Source: Halobaculum limi (GTDB lineage Archaea > Halobacteriota > Halobacteria > Halobacteriales > Haloferacaceae). Taken from it: a stretch of DNA of 64,000 nucleotides. The translations under genes were made by a program, and so were the position numbers. Location of the stretch: positions 2,170,001-2,234,000 of the forward strand of contig NZ_CP120468.1 of the NCBI RefSeq assembly GCF_029490015.1, in the 5' to 3' direction. How positions within the stretch are numbered: the stretch's first letter is position 1; each line of letters opens with the position of its first letter. Shown piece by piece: positions 25,679 to 33,802 of the stretch. The notes beneath the pieces are model-generated. The model was given only the letters and a program-made list of their open reading frames with translations, had not been told where the DNA came from and did no database searches.

Positions 25679-27720
25679 GCCACCACCGCCCAGACGCCGA
25701 GTGCGACCGTCAGGAGGACGACGACGTACTTCATCCCCGAGATGATGTCGGCGCTGCGAATGTAGCCCGCGATGATGCCCGAGAGGATGGCCTGGATGGT
25801 CACTGCGTGGAAGAACAACACCGACAGGCGCTCGACGTTGACGCCGCCGGCGAAGCCACCGGAGCCGAGTCCGCCGCCGCCCGACGAGGCACCCGAAGAG
25901 CCTGCCTGCGCGGTCAGCCCCGCGAGGATGTCGAGGAAGCGGAGCTTCAGGATGGCCATCACCGCCAGCAGGGTGAGGTACGTCATCAGGATGATGGCGA
26001 CCTGCATCCGCGTGCGCGATTTCCGCTCGCGCTCGATGTCGTCTTGGTTCTCCGAGGCCTGCGCCGCCGTCGTCAGGACGTCCGTGATCTGACTCGACGC
26101 CTGCTGTGCCTCCGAGATGAGTTTGACCGTCCGCGCCAGCCGCGGGATGTGGTACTTGTTGTTGAACTCGACGAGCGCCTCCCGCAGGCTCATCCCGTAG
26201 TTAACCTTCGCGTACATCACGTCGAACTCCTCGGCGAGTTTGCCCGTCGAGGTGTCCGCAGTCGACCGGATCGATTCGAGCAGCGTCTGCCCGGTGTCGT
26301 TGGCCGACGAGAGCTTTCGGAGGTTGTCCGAGAGCTTCCCGGTGATGCCGCCGCGACGGATCTGGTGCCACTCGTAGAAGACGACCAGCGGGATGAGCGT
26401 CAGGTACGCCGGGACGTACACCCAGATGAACGTCCCCCACACGGGAGCGTCGATGAACCCCTGGAACGAGGTCGGCGCACGACCCGAGAGGAGTGCGATC
26501 CCGACGAGGACCAACGCGGCCGGGACCGTCAACGCGAGCGTGTACAGCGGGTTGTCCCTGAAGAACACGTGCGGGGCCGCCAGCAGTTCACGCGTCTTGT
26601 AGTTGCCCTCGCGGGACTTGATCCGGTCGAACACGGAGAACTCCCCGGTGAACACCTCGACGAGGCCGAGGTGGAAGAGGCCCTCACGCTGTTCCTCGGC
26701 GAAGTGGTCGTCGACGCCGTCGGGGTCGAGGTAGCCGTCGCCGGGTTCGTCCTGTTTCACCGTCGAGACGAGGACGAGGAACCCCACGCCGATGAGCGGC
26801 GTGAGCGCGTAGACGGTCGCCGTCAGCAGGAAGTCCTGGCCCTGCCCGAGCATCGACATAATGACGAGGATGATGATGAGCAAGAGCGGGAACAGCGAGA
26901 GCGTCATGTACATCTCGCCGAACAACTCCAGCGTCTCCAGCGTCAACTCCTGCTGTTGTTTGGCCGTGCGCAGGTGTTTCTCCTTCTTATCGTAGAGGAA
27001 CCGCTCCATATCACCGCCGGAGTTGATGATCGACAGCATGTCGGTGAGGAACTGCGCGAACTCCTCGCTGGGTGTCTCGATCGACTGTTGACGAACCGCG
27101 TTCCGGTAGTCGGTGCCGAAGTACGTCGTCTCTTGGACGATGCTCTGGAACTCGCGGGCGACTTCACCGTAGGTGTCGTCCGCCTGCGCCATCGCTTCGA
27201 GAATCTCCAACTGATTCAGCCCACCCACGGACAGGGCGTACATAAACGACACCGCGTCCGCGAGGAGCATATTGATCTCACGCTTGCGAGCGTCGGCGCG
27301 TTGGTACGGAATCGCCAGCAGCGTCCCGAACCCCAGTCCGAATCCGATACTCCCGAAGACGAGGCCGCTCACCAGCACCGCGGCGGGTTCGGTCAGCGCC
27401 TCCAACTGCGCGGCGGCCTGTTCAGAGCCGACCGGGATACCCAACCCAATCGCTTCGGCACTCACGATACCGAGCGCGAACAGTCCCCACCCGATGGTCA
27501 TCCCGACGAGCCACAACACGAGGCCAGCCAGCACGCCGACCCCGAGTGCGCGCGAGACGTACAACTCGACCGGCTGGTTCATTCGCGCCTCGGTCAGTTT
27601 CTGTTCGACGGAACCGACGAAGTCGCCGTCCTCGTCGAAGAGTCGCTGGAACAGCGGGTAGAACGCGTCCGCGAACCCCTCGGCGTCGCCGAAGCTACTC
27701 GATCCCGTATCTAGGCTCAT
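25675..27720 (-). CDS. pilC: Type IV pilus membrane platform protein PilC (GspF/TadC family)
   Basis: A 681-residue membrane protein on which the PilB ATPase works to assemble pili. Two GspF-type cytoplasmic domains are visible: SVGGLNQLEILEAMAQADDTYGEVAREF (about residues 165-190) and the second copy with SANDTGQTLLESIRSTADTSTGKLAEEF near 480, each followed by helices. The C-terminus carries helices such as VQAILSGIIAGYIRSADIISGM. Its ATG abuts the pilB TAG, with a GGAGGAGG ribosome-binding site eight bases before it. Confidence 0.92.
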   Translation of the reverse strand: MSLDTGSSSFGDAEGFADAFYPLFQRLFDEDGDFVGSVEQKLTEARMNQPVELYVSRALGVGVLAGLVLWLVGMTIGWGLFALGIVSAEAIGLGIPVGSEQAAAQLEALTEPAAVLVSGLVFGSIGFGLGFGTLLAIPYQRADARKREINMLLADAVSFMYALSVGGLNQLEILEAMAQADDTYGEVAREFQSIVQETTYFGTDYRNAVRQQSIETPSEEFAQFLTDMLSIINSGGDMERFLYDKKEKHLRTAKQQQELTLETLELFGEMYMTLSLFPLLLIIILVIMSMLGQGQDFLLTATVYALTPLIGVGFLVLVSTVKQDEPGDGYLDPDGVDDHFAEEQREGLFHLGLVEVFTGEFSVFDRIKSREGNYKTRELLAAPHVFFRDNPLYTLALTVPAALVLVGIALLSGRAPTSFQGFIDAPVWGTFIWVYVPAYLTLIPLVVFYEWHQIRRGGITGKLSDNLRKLSSANDTGQTLLESIRSTADTSTGKLAEEFDVMYAKVNYGMSLREALVEFNNKYHIPRLARTVKLISEAQQASSQITDVLTTAAQASENQDDIERERKSRTRMQVAIILMTYLTLLAVMAILKLRFLDILAGLTAQAGSSGASSGGGGLGSGGFAGGVNVERLSVLFFHAVTIQAILSGIIAGYIRSADIISGMKYVVVLLTVALGVWAVVA

Positions 27721-30666
27721 CTACTCGTCCTCCTCCGGCGACTCGACGTCGCCGAAGCCCCAGTCTTCGATCTCTTCTTCCTCGTCGTCCACCTCCTCGT
27801 CTTCGGGTTCCACGTCGTCGAACACGTCGTCGAAGGAGTCTGCCTCCGCGTGGTCGTCGCCAGCATCCCCGTCGGCCGCGTCGTCCGATTCGTCGAACTC
27901 GTCGACCGCGTCGAACGCGGCGTCGTCGTCGACGCCGCCGTCGGCGTCCGCCCGCTGTGACGACTCGTTCGGGGTGTCGATGTCCAGCGGGTCAGGACCG
28001 ATTCCCTCGAAGGGGTCGTCGACGCCGTCAGCCTCTGCCAGGCGGTCGCCTGCGCCGGGTTCAGCCGGCACGTCGGAGCGCGGTTCGACCGTGCCGAGTG
28101 CGCTGGCGACGCTCGCCGTCCGCGACCCGCGGTACTCTTCGAGGATGGACTCGGCCTCTTCGAGGATGCGGGTCGCCTCCTCGGCTTGTGCGTCGGAGGG
28201 GTCGGGTCGGGGGACCATCTCCTCTTTGTCCTCGTCGACGTCGATGAGGACCGACTCCATCTCGCGGAGGTCGTCGAGACTCGCCTCCAGTCGCTCGTTC
28301 GCCATCAGCGAGAGGATGGTCTCGGGGTCGTTGATGAACGCCTGCAGCGTCGCCGCGACCTGCGTGTACGTGTTGAGGCCGCGGTCGATGAGGTACGCGA
28401 GCACCGCGCGGCGCTTGAGCAGTTCGTCGTTGAGCGTCGCCGCGTCCCAGCCGCGGTCGAACATAATCTCCTGGAGCGTGTTGGAGTCGCCCATGTGGAG
28501 GAACTCGTCCGTCTCCGCCTGCCACTGGTAGACGTCCTGGACGTTGATCTCGTCGTTCTCGGCGTCGTAGTGGTTGATCTCGGTGAGCGACTTGTTCCGG
28601 CGCACCTTGCTCCCCTGCACGCGCGTCTGCGTCTGGATGGAGACCAGGTCCAGCGCCGTGAACATCGTCTTCGAGACGTTGATCGGGTCGGTGGTGAACC
28701 GCTTGAGCACCTCGCCGACGTTGTCCGCGTGGAAGGTGGTGTAGGTGGTGTGTCCGGTCGACATGACCTGGAAGAGCGTTCGCCCCTCCTCACCACGGAT
28801 CTCACCCATCACGATGTAGTCGGGGCGTTGCCGGAGTGCGGCTTCCAGCAGGTCGAACTCGTCGACGTCGCCGCCGTCGTCGTCCGCGAACGAGGGGCGA
28901 GTGACGGAGGCGATCCAGTTGCGCTGTGGCAGTTCCACCTCGCGCGTGTCCTCGATGGAGACGATCTTCGAGTTCGACGGAATGAACAGCGACACCGCGT
29001 TCAGGCTGGTCGTCTTCCCGGACGCCGTGCCGCCGGCGAAGATCAGGCTCTTGTGGTTCTCGATACACAGCCACAGGAACGCCATCTCGTCGAGGCTGAA
29101 CGTCTTCCAGTTGATGAGGTCGATCGGCGTGAACGGGACGTCCTTGAACTGGCGAATGGTGTAGTTGGTCCCGTGGTCCGAGACTTCCTTCCCGAGCGTC
29201 AACTGTGCACGCGACCCGTCGGGGAGCGTGGCGTCTACCTGTGGGCGACGCTTGGAGATACCCTTCCCCGAGCGCTGGGCGAGTTTGACGACGAAGTCGT
29301 CGAGTTCCTTCTCGCCGTGGTAGACGTTGGTGATGATCTGTTCGTAGTCGGAGTGGTAGACGAACACCGGCGAGTTGTAGCCGTCGACGGAGATGTCCTC
29401 CACGTTGATGTCGTGTTTGATGCCGTCGATGCGCTCGTAACCGACGAAGTCGCGTTCGAGGTAGTACAGCGCCTTCAGGACGGTGTACTCGGTGAGCGTG
29501 TCGGCGTCGTCTTCGAGGACGGCAGGCTCTGGCCGGGCCGCGATGCCGTCGATCTGCCCGTCGGATTCGCGGGGCGTGACGCCTAACGCGCGGATGAGTC
29601 GCCCGGCAGCACCGTCGTCGTCGACGGCGACGCCGAACAGCTCGGCGAGTCTGTCGCCTAGTCCGGGCCCGGCTTCACGCTCGTAGAGGTCGTAGCGGTC
29701 AAGCAGTTGGTACGTCTCCTCTCGAATCGTCTGTCTGCGGTGGTCGTCGTCGGCCGCGACCTTCCCCTCGTCGGCGTACTTGATCGCCGAGCGGAGTTTC
29801 CCCTCGAGGAAGTCGAACAGGTCGAGTTCGATCCGGTTGCGGTACGGTTCGACGGCGTAGTACTTCTTCTCGTTCTCCTTGGTCGAGTGGAAGACGATGA
29901 CGAACGAGTACGGTTCGTTCACCCAGTAGCGCTCAACCTCGCGGAAGTGCTGCTTCTTCGGCATCGGCACGGCCTTCTCCAGGTCGTAGCGATTCACGAG
30001 CGTCGTCGCGCCCGTCGCGTCGGTGAAGAACGCGTCTTCGTCGATGTCGTCTGCGATGTCCACCGTGCGCTCGTCGACGACCTCGTCGAGTTCGGGCGCA
30101 CGCTTCGCGAGGTGGCCCAGCGTCTCCTCGACGCGGTTCGGGTCGAAGCCGAGTGCCTCGGCTTTGTCCTCGTCGGTGAACTCCAGCGGTTCCCCCTCCT
30201 CGTCCGTCGGCGGTTCGCCCTCGTCGTCGAGGAAGTACTCCTCACGGTAGTCGTCCCAGGTGTAGATGTCCTTCCAGACAGGCGTCTCGTCGTACGCGAG
30301 CAACGGGTGGCGGTCCGCGATGGACTCGCCTAACGCCCCGGCCCACCCGAACGTCGCCAGCACCTGCACGGGTTCCATCCCGAGTGCGTCTGCGACGACG
30401 TCGGTGACGCCGACAGCCTCCAAGTCCTCGGCTCTTACCGCGCGAATCTCGATCCGAACGACCTCCTCGCCGTTCTCGTCTTCCTCGGTCACTTCGACTT
30501 CGAGGCGGTCGGCGAGGTCGTCGGCAGCGTCTTCGTGTCCGTGGTCGCGGAGGAAGTCCGGCCACGTGTACCCCCCAACGACGACAGCGGTCTCCGTGTC
30601 CGCCTCGTCGCCGAAGCTCTCGTCGAACCCAGCATCAGCAGACACGTCTGCGTCGTCGGTAGCCAT
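27721..30666 (-). CDS. pilB: Type IV pilus assembly ATPase PilB
   Basis: A 981-residue secretion ATPase that powers pilin insertion. Core motifs: Walker A GGTASGKTTS (about residue 545), Asp box SIEDTREVELPQ, Walker B DYIVMGEIRGEE, and His box GHTTYTTFHAD. A long N-terminal region (about 500 residues) precedes the core. After it comes a coiled part (EEATRILEEAESILEE) and a very acidic tail with runs of Asp/Glu. ATG at 30666 is chosen because a TATA-like box sits 25-35 bases upstream; the frame is open to 30735. Confidence 0.94.
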   Translation of the reverse strand: MATDDADVSADAGFDESFGDEADTETAVVVGGYTWPDFLRDHGHEDAADDLADRLEVEVTEEDENGEEVVRIEIRAVRAEDLEAVGVTDVVADALGMEPVQVLATFGWAGALGESIADRHPLLAYDETPVWKDIYTWDDYREEYFLDDEGEPPTDEEGEPLEFTDEDKAEALGFDPNRVEETLGHLAKRAPELDEVVDERTVDIADDIDEDAFFTDATGATTLVNRYDLEKAVPMPKKQHFREVERYWVNEPYSFVIVFHSTKENEKKYYAVEPYRNRIELDLFDFLEGKLRSAIKYADEGKVAADDDHRRQTIREETYQLLDRYDLYEREAGPGLGDRLAELFGVAVDDDGAAGRLIRALGVTPRESDGQIDGIAARPEPAVLEDDADTLTEYTVLKALYYLERDFVGYERIDGIKHDINVEDISVDGYNSPVFVYHSDYEQIITNVYHGEKELDDFVVKLAQRSGKGISKRRPQVDATLPDGSRAQLTLGKEVSDHGTNYTIRQFKDVPFTPIDLINWKTFSLDEMAFLWLCIENHKSLIFAGGTASGKTTSLNAVSLFIPSNSKIVSIEDTREVELPQRNWIASVTRPSFADDDGGDVDEFDLLEAALRQRPDYIVMGEIRGEEGRTLFQVMSTGHTTYTTFHADNVGEVLKRFTTDPINVSKTMFTALDLVSIQTQTRVQGSKVRRNKSLTEINHYDAENDEINVQDVYQWQAETDEFLHMGDSNTLQEIMFDRGWDAATLNDELLKRRAVLAYLIDRGLNTYTQVAATLQAFINDPETILSLMANERLEASLDDLREMESVLIDVDEDKEEMVPRPDPSDAQAEEATRILEEAESILEEYRGSRTASVASALGTVEPRSDVPAEPGAGDRLAEADGVDDPFEGIGPDPLDIDTPNESSQRADADGGVDDDAAFDAVDEFDESDDAADGDAGDDHAEADSFDDVFDDVEPEDEEVDDEEEEIEDWGFGDVESPEEDE

Positions 30667-30690
30667 TGCCGAACGTGAGTCTGGGAACGG

Positions 30691-30703
30691 GGTTAAATAT
30701 TCG
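30691..30703 (-). promoter_or_regulatory. Promoter of the pilB operon
   Basis: On the minus strand ATATTTAACC (30700-30691) is a TATA-like box 25-34 bases before the pilB start, predicting a leaderless or nearly leaderless operon transcript running through seven genes to 22342. Confidence 0.55.
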
Positions 30704-30774
30704 CCCTCTATATCACTGGTGAGAAAACGTATCATAACCGATCCGACAAGATCGTAGATACTGCTTACTGACTA

Positions 30775-30834
30775 CGTACGGTACGATTAACCAGTTAACA
30801 TCTTTCTAACGATCACCTGAATACAGTGATCGTT
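30775..30834. repeat. Cluster of three inverted repeats in the pilB upstream region
   Basis: Three perfect inverted repeats lie close together: CGTAC-G-GTACG (30775-30785), TTAAC-CA-GTTAA (30787-30798) and AACGATCAC, nine bases, GTGATCGTT (30808-30834). The 333-base stretch between the two divergent starts (30667-30999) holds no gene. It is AT-richer than the rest of the window and otherwise contains only the pilB promoter. Confidence 0.5.
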
Positions 30835-30999
30835 CATATCGGAAGAATCCCGGCTGTTCCGCGAATCGATGGCCGTTTTTTGTATACGGTTGTTCAGTGC
30901 ACGAATAGCGTATGAGAGCGGATCCGTGGCAGCGTCTGGTGCAAACGTGTCACTATGGATATGAGATTGGACGGCGACTGATCGGACGGAACAGCGTAT

Positions 31000-31725
31000 A
31001 TGGCATCAGCAACGAGCGGAGCAGCAGCGCGTATCGAACAGTCGCCCACCGGGGGCCGCTGGAACTACTTGACGGCCGGTGGGCTCGCGGCGTTGACCGA
31101 AGCGGCGCTGTACGTCCTCGGAATCGGCTACTTCCTCGTCGTCCTCGACTTCGCGAGTGCGACCACGCCGCTCCAGCAACTCGAACTGTTCGTCGCGAAC
31201 GAGGCGACTCTGTCCGCGATGTACCTCCTCGTCTACGTCGTGTTCGGCGTGGTGTTGGTCCCCCTCGTGTTGACGCTGCACCACGATCTCTCGGCCGGTG
31301 CACGGATGGCGATGCAGGTGACGACCGCGTTCGGACTGATCTGGGCTGGGCTCGTCGTCGCCAGTGGGATGATCGCGACCCTCGCGACCGGCGTCGTCGT
31401 CGACCTCTACGGGACGGACCCGGCGCAAGCGACCACGGTGTGGCTGGCTATCAGCCCGGTCGTCGACGGACTGGGTGGCGGTAACGAGATCGTCGGCGGC
31501 ATCTGGACGTTGCTCGTGAGTGTCGTCGCGTTACGGATGGGGGCGCTTCACCGCGTGGTGAACTACGTCGGCCTTGTCGTCGGGACGGCGGGGATTCTCT
31601 CGGCGGTCCCGGCGCTCGGCGAGGTCGGTGGCGCCATCTTCGGTCTCACGCAGATCGTCTGGTTCGTCGGTATCGGCGTCCTCCTCCTGCGTGCGAGTCG
31701 GCGGGAGACGGCGTCCGTGTCGTAG
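31000..31725 (+). CDS. Six-helix membrane protein
   Basis: A 241-residue protein with six or seven hydrophobic helices and few polar residues inside them; the best-marked run from YFLVVLDFASA at about residue 45 to the C-terminal GVLLLRASRR. The number of helices, the short loops and the absence of metal ligands are like DUF4386-type proteins of unknown role. It is the only gene of its strand here, divergent from the pilB operon. Confidence 0.6.
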   Translation: MASATSGAAARIEQSPTGGRWNYLTAGGLAALTEAALYVLGIGYFLVVLDFASATTPLQQLELFVANEATLSAMYLLVYVVFGVVLVPLVLTLHHDLSAGARMAMQVTTAFGLIWAGLVVASGMIATLATGVVVDLYGTDPAQATTVWLAISPVVDGLGGGNEIVGGIWTLLVSVVALRMGALHRVVNYVGLVVGTAGILSAVPALGEVGGAIFGLTQIVWFVGIGVLLLRASRRETASVS

Positions 31726-31777
31726 TAAACGCGACAGCGATGCGACGGGACTCACGCGAGCGAACGCAGTGAGCGAA

Positions 31778-31850
31778 CGGGCGTGACGGGATTCGAACCC
31801 GCGATCTAGCGGTTAGGAACCGCTCGCCGTATCCGCTTGGCCACACGCCC
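31778..31850 (-). tRNA. tRNA-Arg (CCT anticodon)
   Basis: A 73-base cloverleaf on the minus strand: acceptor GGGCGTG / CACGCCC, anticodon stem AGCGG/CCGCT with loop TTCCTAA (anticodon CCT), T-arm GCGGG-TTCGAAT-CCCGT, discriminator G, no encoded CCA, no intron. A 9-base direct repeat GAGCGAACG (31758-31766 and 31771-31779) lies at its 3' end. Confidence 0.95.
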
Positions 31851-31870
31851 CACTCACGGGGTGTGCGGCG

Positions 31871-31882
31871 TGAAATAAAAAC
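31871..31882 (-). promoter_or_regulatory. Promoter of tRNA-Arg
   Basis: TTTTTATTTCA on the minus strand, 21-32 bases upstream of the tRNA 5' end, is the only AT-rich element between tatA and the tRNA. Confidence 0.6.
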
Positions 31883-31907
31883 CGTCCGGGGCCGTCGCCT
31901 GCGGGCC

Positions 31908-32189
31908 TCAGTTCTTCTCGGTGTCCGTCTCGACGTTCGTCTCCGTGTCGTCAGTCGTCGACGTCGTGTCGAACTCGTCGTCCTCCTCCTCCTCTCCGTC
32001 GCCCTGCATCGCCTGGAGTTCGTCCTCGACTTCTTCGCGGCCTTTCTTGAACTCGCCCATCGCCTGCCCGGTCGAGCGAGCGAGTTTCGGGATCTTGTTT
32101 GCGCCGAACAGCAGCACCAACACGAGCAGGATGATGAGCATCTCGGGCCCGCCCGGGATGGCACCGAACAGCGGTAGGGTTGTCAGCAT
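31908..32189 (-). CDS. tatA: Twin-arginine translocase subunit TatA
   Basis: A 93-residue protein: short outer N-terminus, one helix (about residues 16-29, EMLIILLVLVLLFGANKIP) with the FG hinge, the amphipathic helix IPKLARSTGQAMGEFKKG, and an acidic Asp/Glu/Thr tail. TatA forms the pore that exports folded proteins, the main export route in haloarchaea; several Tat substrates are in this window. ATG 32189 is preferred; a TATA-like CCTATAATTG lies 25-34 bases upstream. Confidence 0.92.
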   Translation of the reverse strand: MLTTLPLFGAIPGGPEMLIILLVLVLLFGANKIPKLARSTGQAMGEFKKGREEVEDELQAMQGDGEEEEDDEFDTTSTTDDTETNVETDTEKN

Positions 32190-32213
32190 CTCTACTCTCG
32201 GCTTACCCGGTCG

Positions 32214-32223
32214 CAATTATAGG
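32214..32223 (-). promoter_or_regulatory. Promoter of tatA
   Basis: CCTATAATTG read on the minus strand, 25-34 bases upstream of the tatA ATG, suggesting a leaderless message. A further stem-loop (ATCGGC, six bases, GCCGAT, 32273-32290) lies farther upstream and is unassigned. Confidence 0.55.
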
Positions 32224-32363
32224 CTTTTTGGACTCGACAGTATCGCAAGCACAGCGGCTGAGAACCCAACTGATCGGCAGAACAGCCGATATTCTGGGTC
32301 CTGGTCTTGTAGTCCTTTCGACAACCCTGGGGAACTAGCTGGTATCCAGAAGATGAGCGTCTG

Positions 32364-32531
32364 ATGGCTACGTACGCCAGCGAGAGCGTCTGTGGGGCGC
32401 TTGGCTGTACCGAGGTACCTGCCGTTGTCGTTGAGATCCTTCGGATGGGCGAACGGACTGTCTGCGACGACCACGCGCGCAACGCGGTCGACCTCTGCGA
32501 CCCGAATTTCACCCCTCGCGACAACTACTGA
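32364..32531 (+). CDS. 55-residue Cys/His (zinc-finger-like) protein
   Basis: A short frame from ATG 32364 to TGA encodes MATYASESVCGALGC..., with Cys10 and Cys15, then about 18 residues including strands around VVVEILRMG, then VCDDHA (Cys34, His37). This Cys-x4-Cys ... Cys-x2-His spacing recurs in haloarchaeal small zinc-binding proteins. An upstream ATG at 32353 stops after three codons, which fixes the start. Function unknown; the ordered Cys/His spacing is the reason for calling it real. Confidence 0.6.
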   Translation: MATYASESVCGALGCTEVPAVVVEILRMGERTVCDDHARNAVDLCDPNFTPRDNY

Positions 32532-32579
32532 ATGTGCTGGTGAAGGGGCAACAACGTAGAAACTGTTGACGGAATACTG

Positions 32580-32627
32580 AGGCCAGCGGGTGTATGTCAG
32601 AAGGCTTTGCTCGGGGGCCGCTGGCCT
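32580..32627. repeat. Perfect 10-bp inverted repeat with 28-base loop
   Basis: AGGCCAGCGG (32580-32589) and CCGCTGGCCT (32618-32627) are exact complements. They lie within the 268-base gene-free stretch (32532-32799) between the Cys/His protein and the HD-domain gene. There is no T-run after it, so it is not a classical terminator. I see nothing else in this stretch. Confidence 0.6.
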
Positions 32628-32799
32628 GAAGACTCACTCGTCGCGTAGCCACTTCGTTAGCCGAGTCATTCGACACACCACCACTTCCAACGCTTCCAGC
32701 AATTGTTCGCGATATCGCCAGACGCGTCGCCCGTCGACCCGCCGGTTCGCGATTCGCCACAGGGGACGAACTTTTGCGAGGGGCGGCCGACGGCAGTGT

Positions 32800-33684
32800 A
32801 TGGACGACCAGACTACTGGCTCCCCGCTTCGTACCGACGGTGGGACCGCCACCGACGCAGACGAGTCAGTCATCAGAAAGTACGACCCGGACGGTGAACA
32901 CCACTTCCCGGACGACCGCGTCAACGAGGTTCTCGCAGCCATCCAGACCGACCCGGAGATCAACACCTACCTCAGCGCACAGAACGTCAACGCGGTGACG
33001 CGGAAGGGGTACAACGACCACGGCTCGAAGCACATCGAGATCGTTCGCAACCGCGCGCTGCGCCTGTACGACCTCCTGAAACGCGGCGGCGTCGAGTTCA
33101 ACGGCGCGACCGAACAGGGTCTCGACGAGGCGGACGAAGCGGTCATCGTCGCCCTCGCGGCGACGCTCCACGACATCGGCCACGTCGTCCACCGCGACGA
33201 ACACGCCTACTACTCCATCCCCCTCGCCGCGGACGTCCTCGACCGCTTCCTCCAGCAGTTCGACTACTACGGTATCGAAGAACGCGTCCGGATCAAAGGC
33301 GAGACGCTCCACGCCATCCTCTGTCACCACACTGAGGAGACACCCCTGACGCGGGAGGCGGGCGTCATCCGCGTCGCGGACGCCCTCGACATGGAGCGCG
33401 GACGCTCGCGCATCCCCTACGAGAAGGGCGGACGCGGCATCAACACGCTCTCCTCGCGAGCGATCAGTACGGTCGAACTCAAGCCCGGCGACGAGGTGAA
33501 CGGCCACAACGGCGACGCGATGCCCGTCCTCGTCGAAATCGAGATGGTCAACGCCGCCGGCGTCTACCAAGTCGACAACCTCCTGAAGGCGAAACTCCGC
33601 GACTCGCTCATTGAAGAGTTCGTCCGTATCGTCGCGCTCAACACGAAAGGCGACGACCAACTGGTCGAGCGGATCGAACTCTAA
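32800..33684 (+). CDS. HD-domain phosphohydrolase
   Basis: A 294-residue protein of the HD superfamily, which uses metal-bound His and Asp to cleave phosphate esters of nucleotides or cyclic nucleotides. Motifs: GSKHIEIVRNRALRL near residue 70, LHDIGHVVHRDEHA (His-Asp, about residues 125-140), CHHTEET and ADALDMERGRSRIP. The frame is open upstream of 32800, but those residues are not family-like. Substrate unknown. Confidence 0.85.
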   Translation: MDDQTTGSPLRTDGGTATDADESVIRKYDPDGEHHFPDDRVNEVLAAIQTDPEINTYLSAQNVNAVTRKGYNDHGSKHIEIVRNRALRLYDLLKRGGVEFNGATEQGLDEADEAVIVALAATLHDIGHVVHRDEHAYYSIPLAADVLDRFLQQFDYYGIEERVRIKGETLHAILCHHTEETPLTREAGVIRVADALDMERGRSRIPYEKGGRGINTLSSRAISTVELKPGDEVNGHNGDAMPVLVEIEMVNAAGVYQVDNLLKAKLRDSLIEEFVRIVALNTKGDDQLVERIEL

Positions 33685-33762
33685 AGCGTCGCTGCGGTCG
33701 ATCCCCACGCGTTCGGTCTGGTGCGTGCTGTGCTATTTCCCCACGTAGCCGGCCGCGATAAT

Positions 33763-33773
33763 CGGGTTTAAGC
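33763..33773 (+). promoter_or_regulatory. Promoter of the MFS transporter gene
   Basis: CGGGTTTAAGC, a TATA-like element 30-40 bases upstream of the GTG start. Confidence 0.45.
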
Positions 33774-33802
33774 ACCGGCTGTGTGTTTCGATACGTAACA
33801 CG

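Noticed and set aside
25633-27714. A 693-codon open frame on the plus strand
   Set aside because: It is antisense to pilC and gives a protein rich in Arg, His and Asp without helices or motifs.
31741-31780. Repeats next to tRNA-Arg considered as an attachment site
   Set aside because: The 9-base direct repeats are adjacent and there is no integrase or second copy flanking an insert in the window.
32634-32966. Minus-strand frame ending in a Trp/Arg/Leu-rich amphipathic stretch, considered as a transposase relic
   Set aside because: It overlaps the start of the HD-domain gene and the residues match no transposase motif; too little to support a mobile element.
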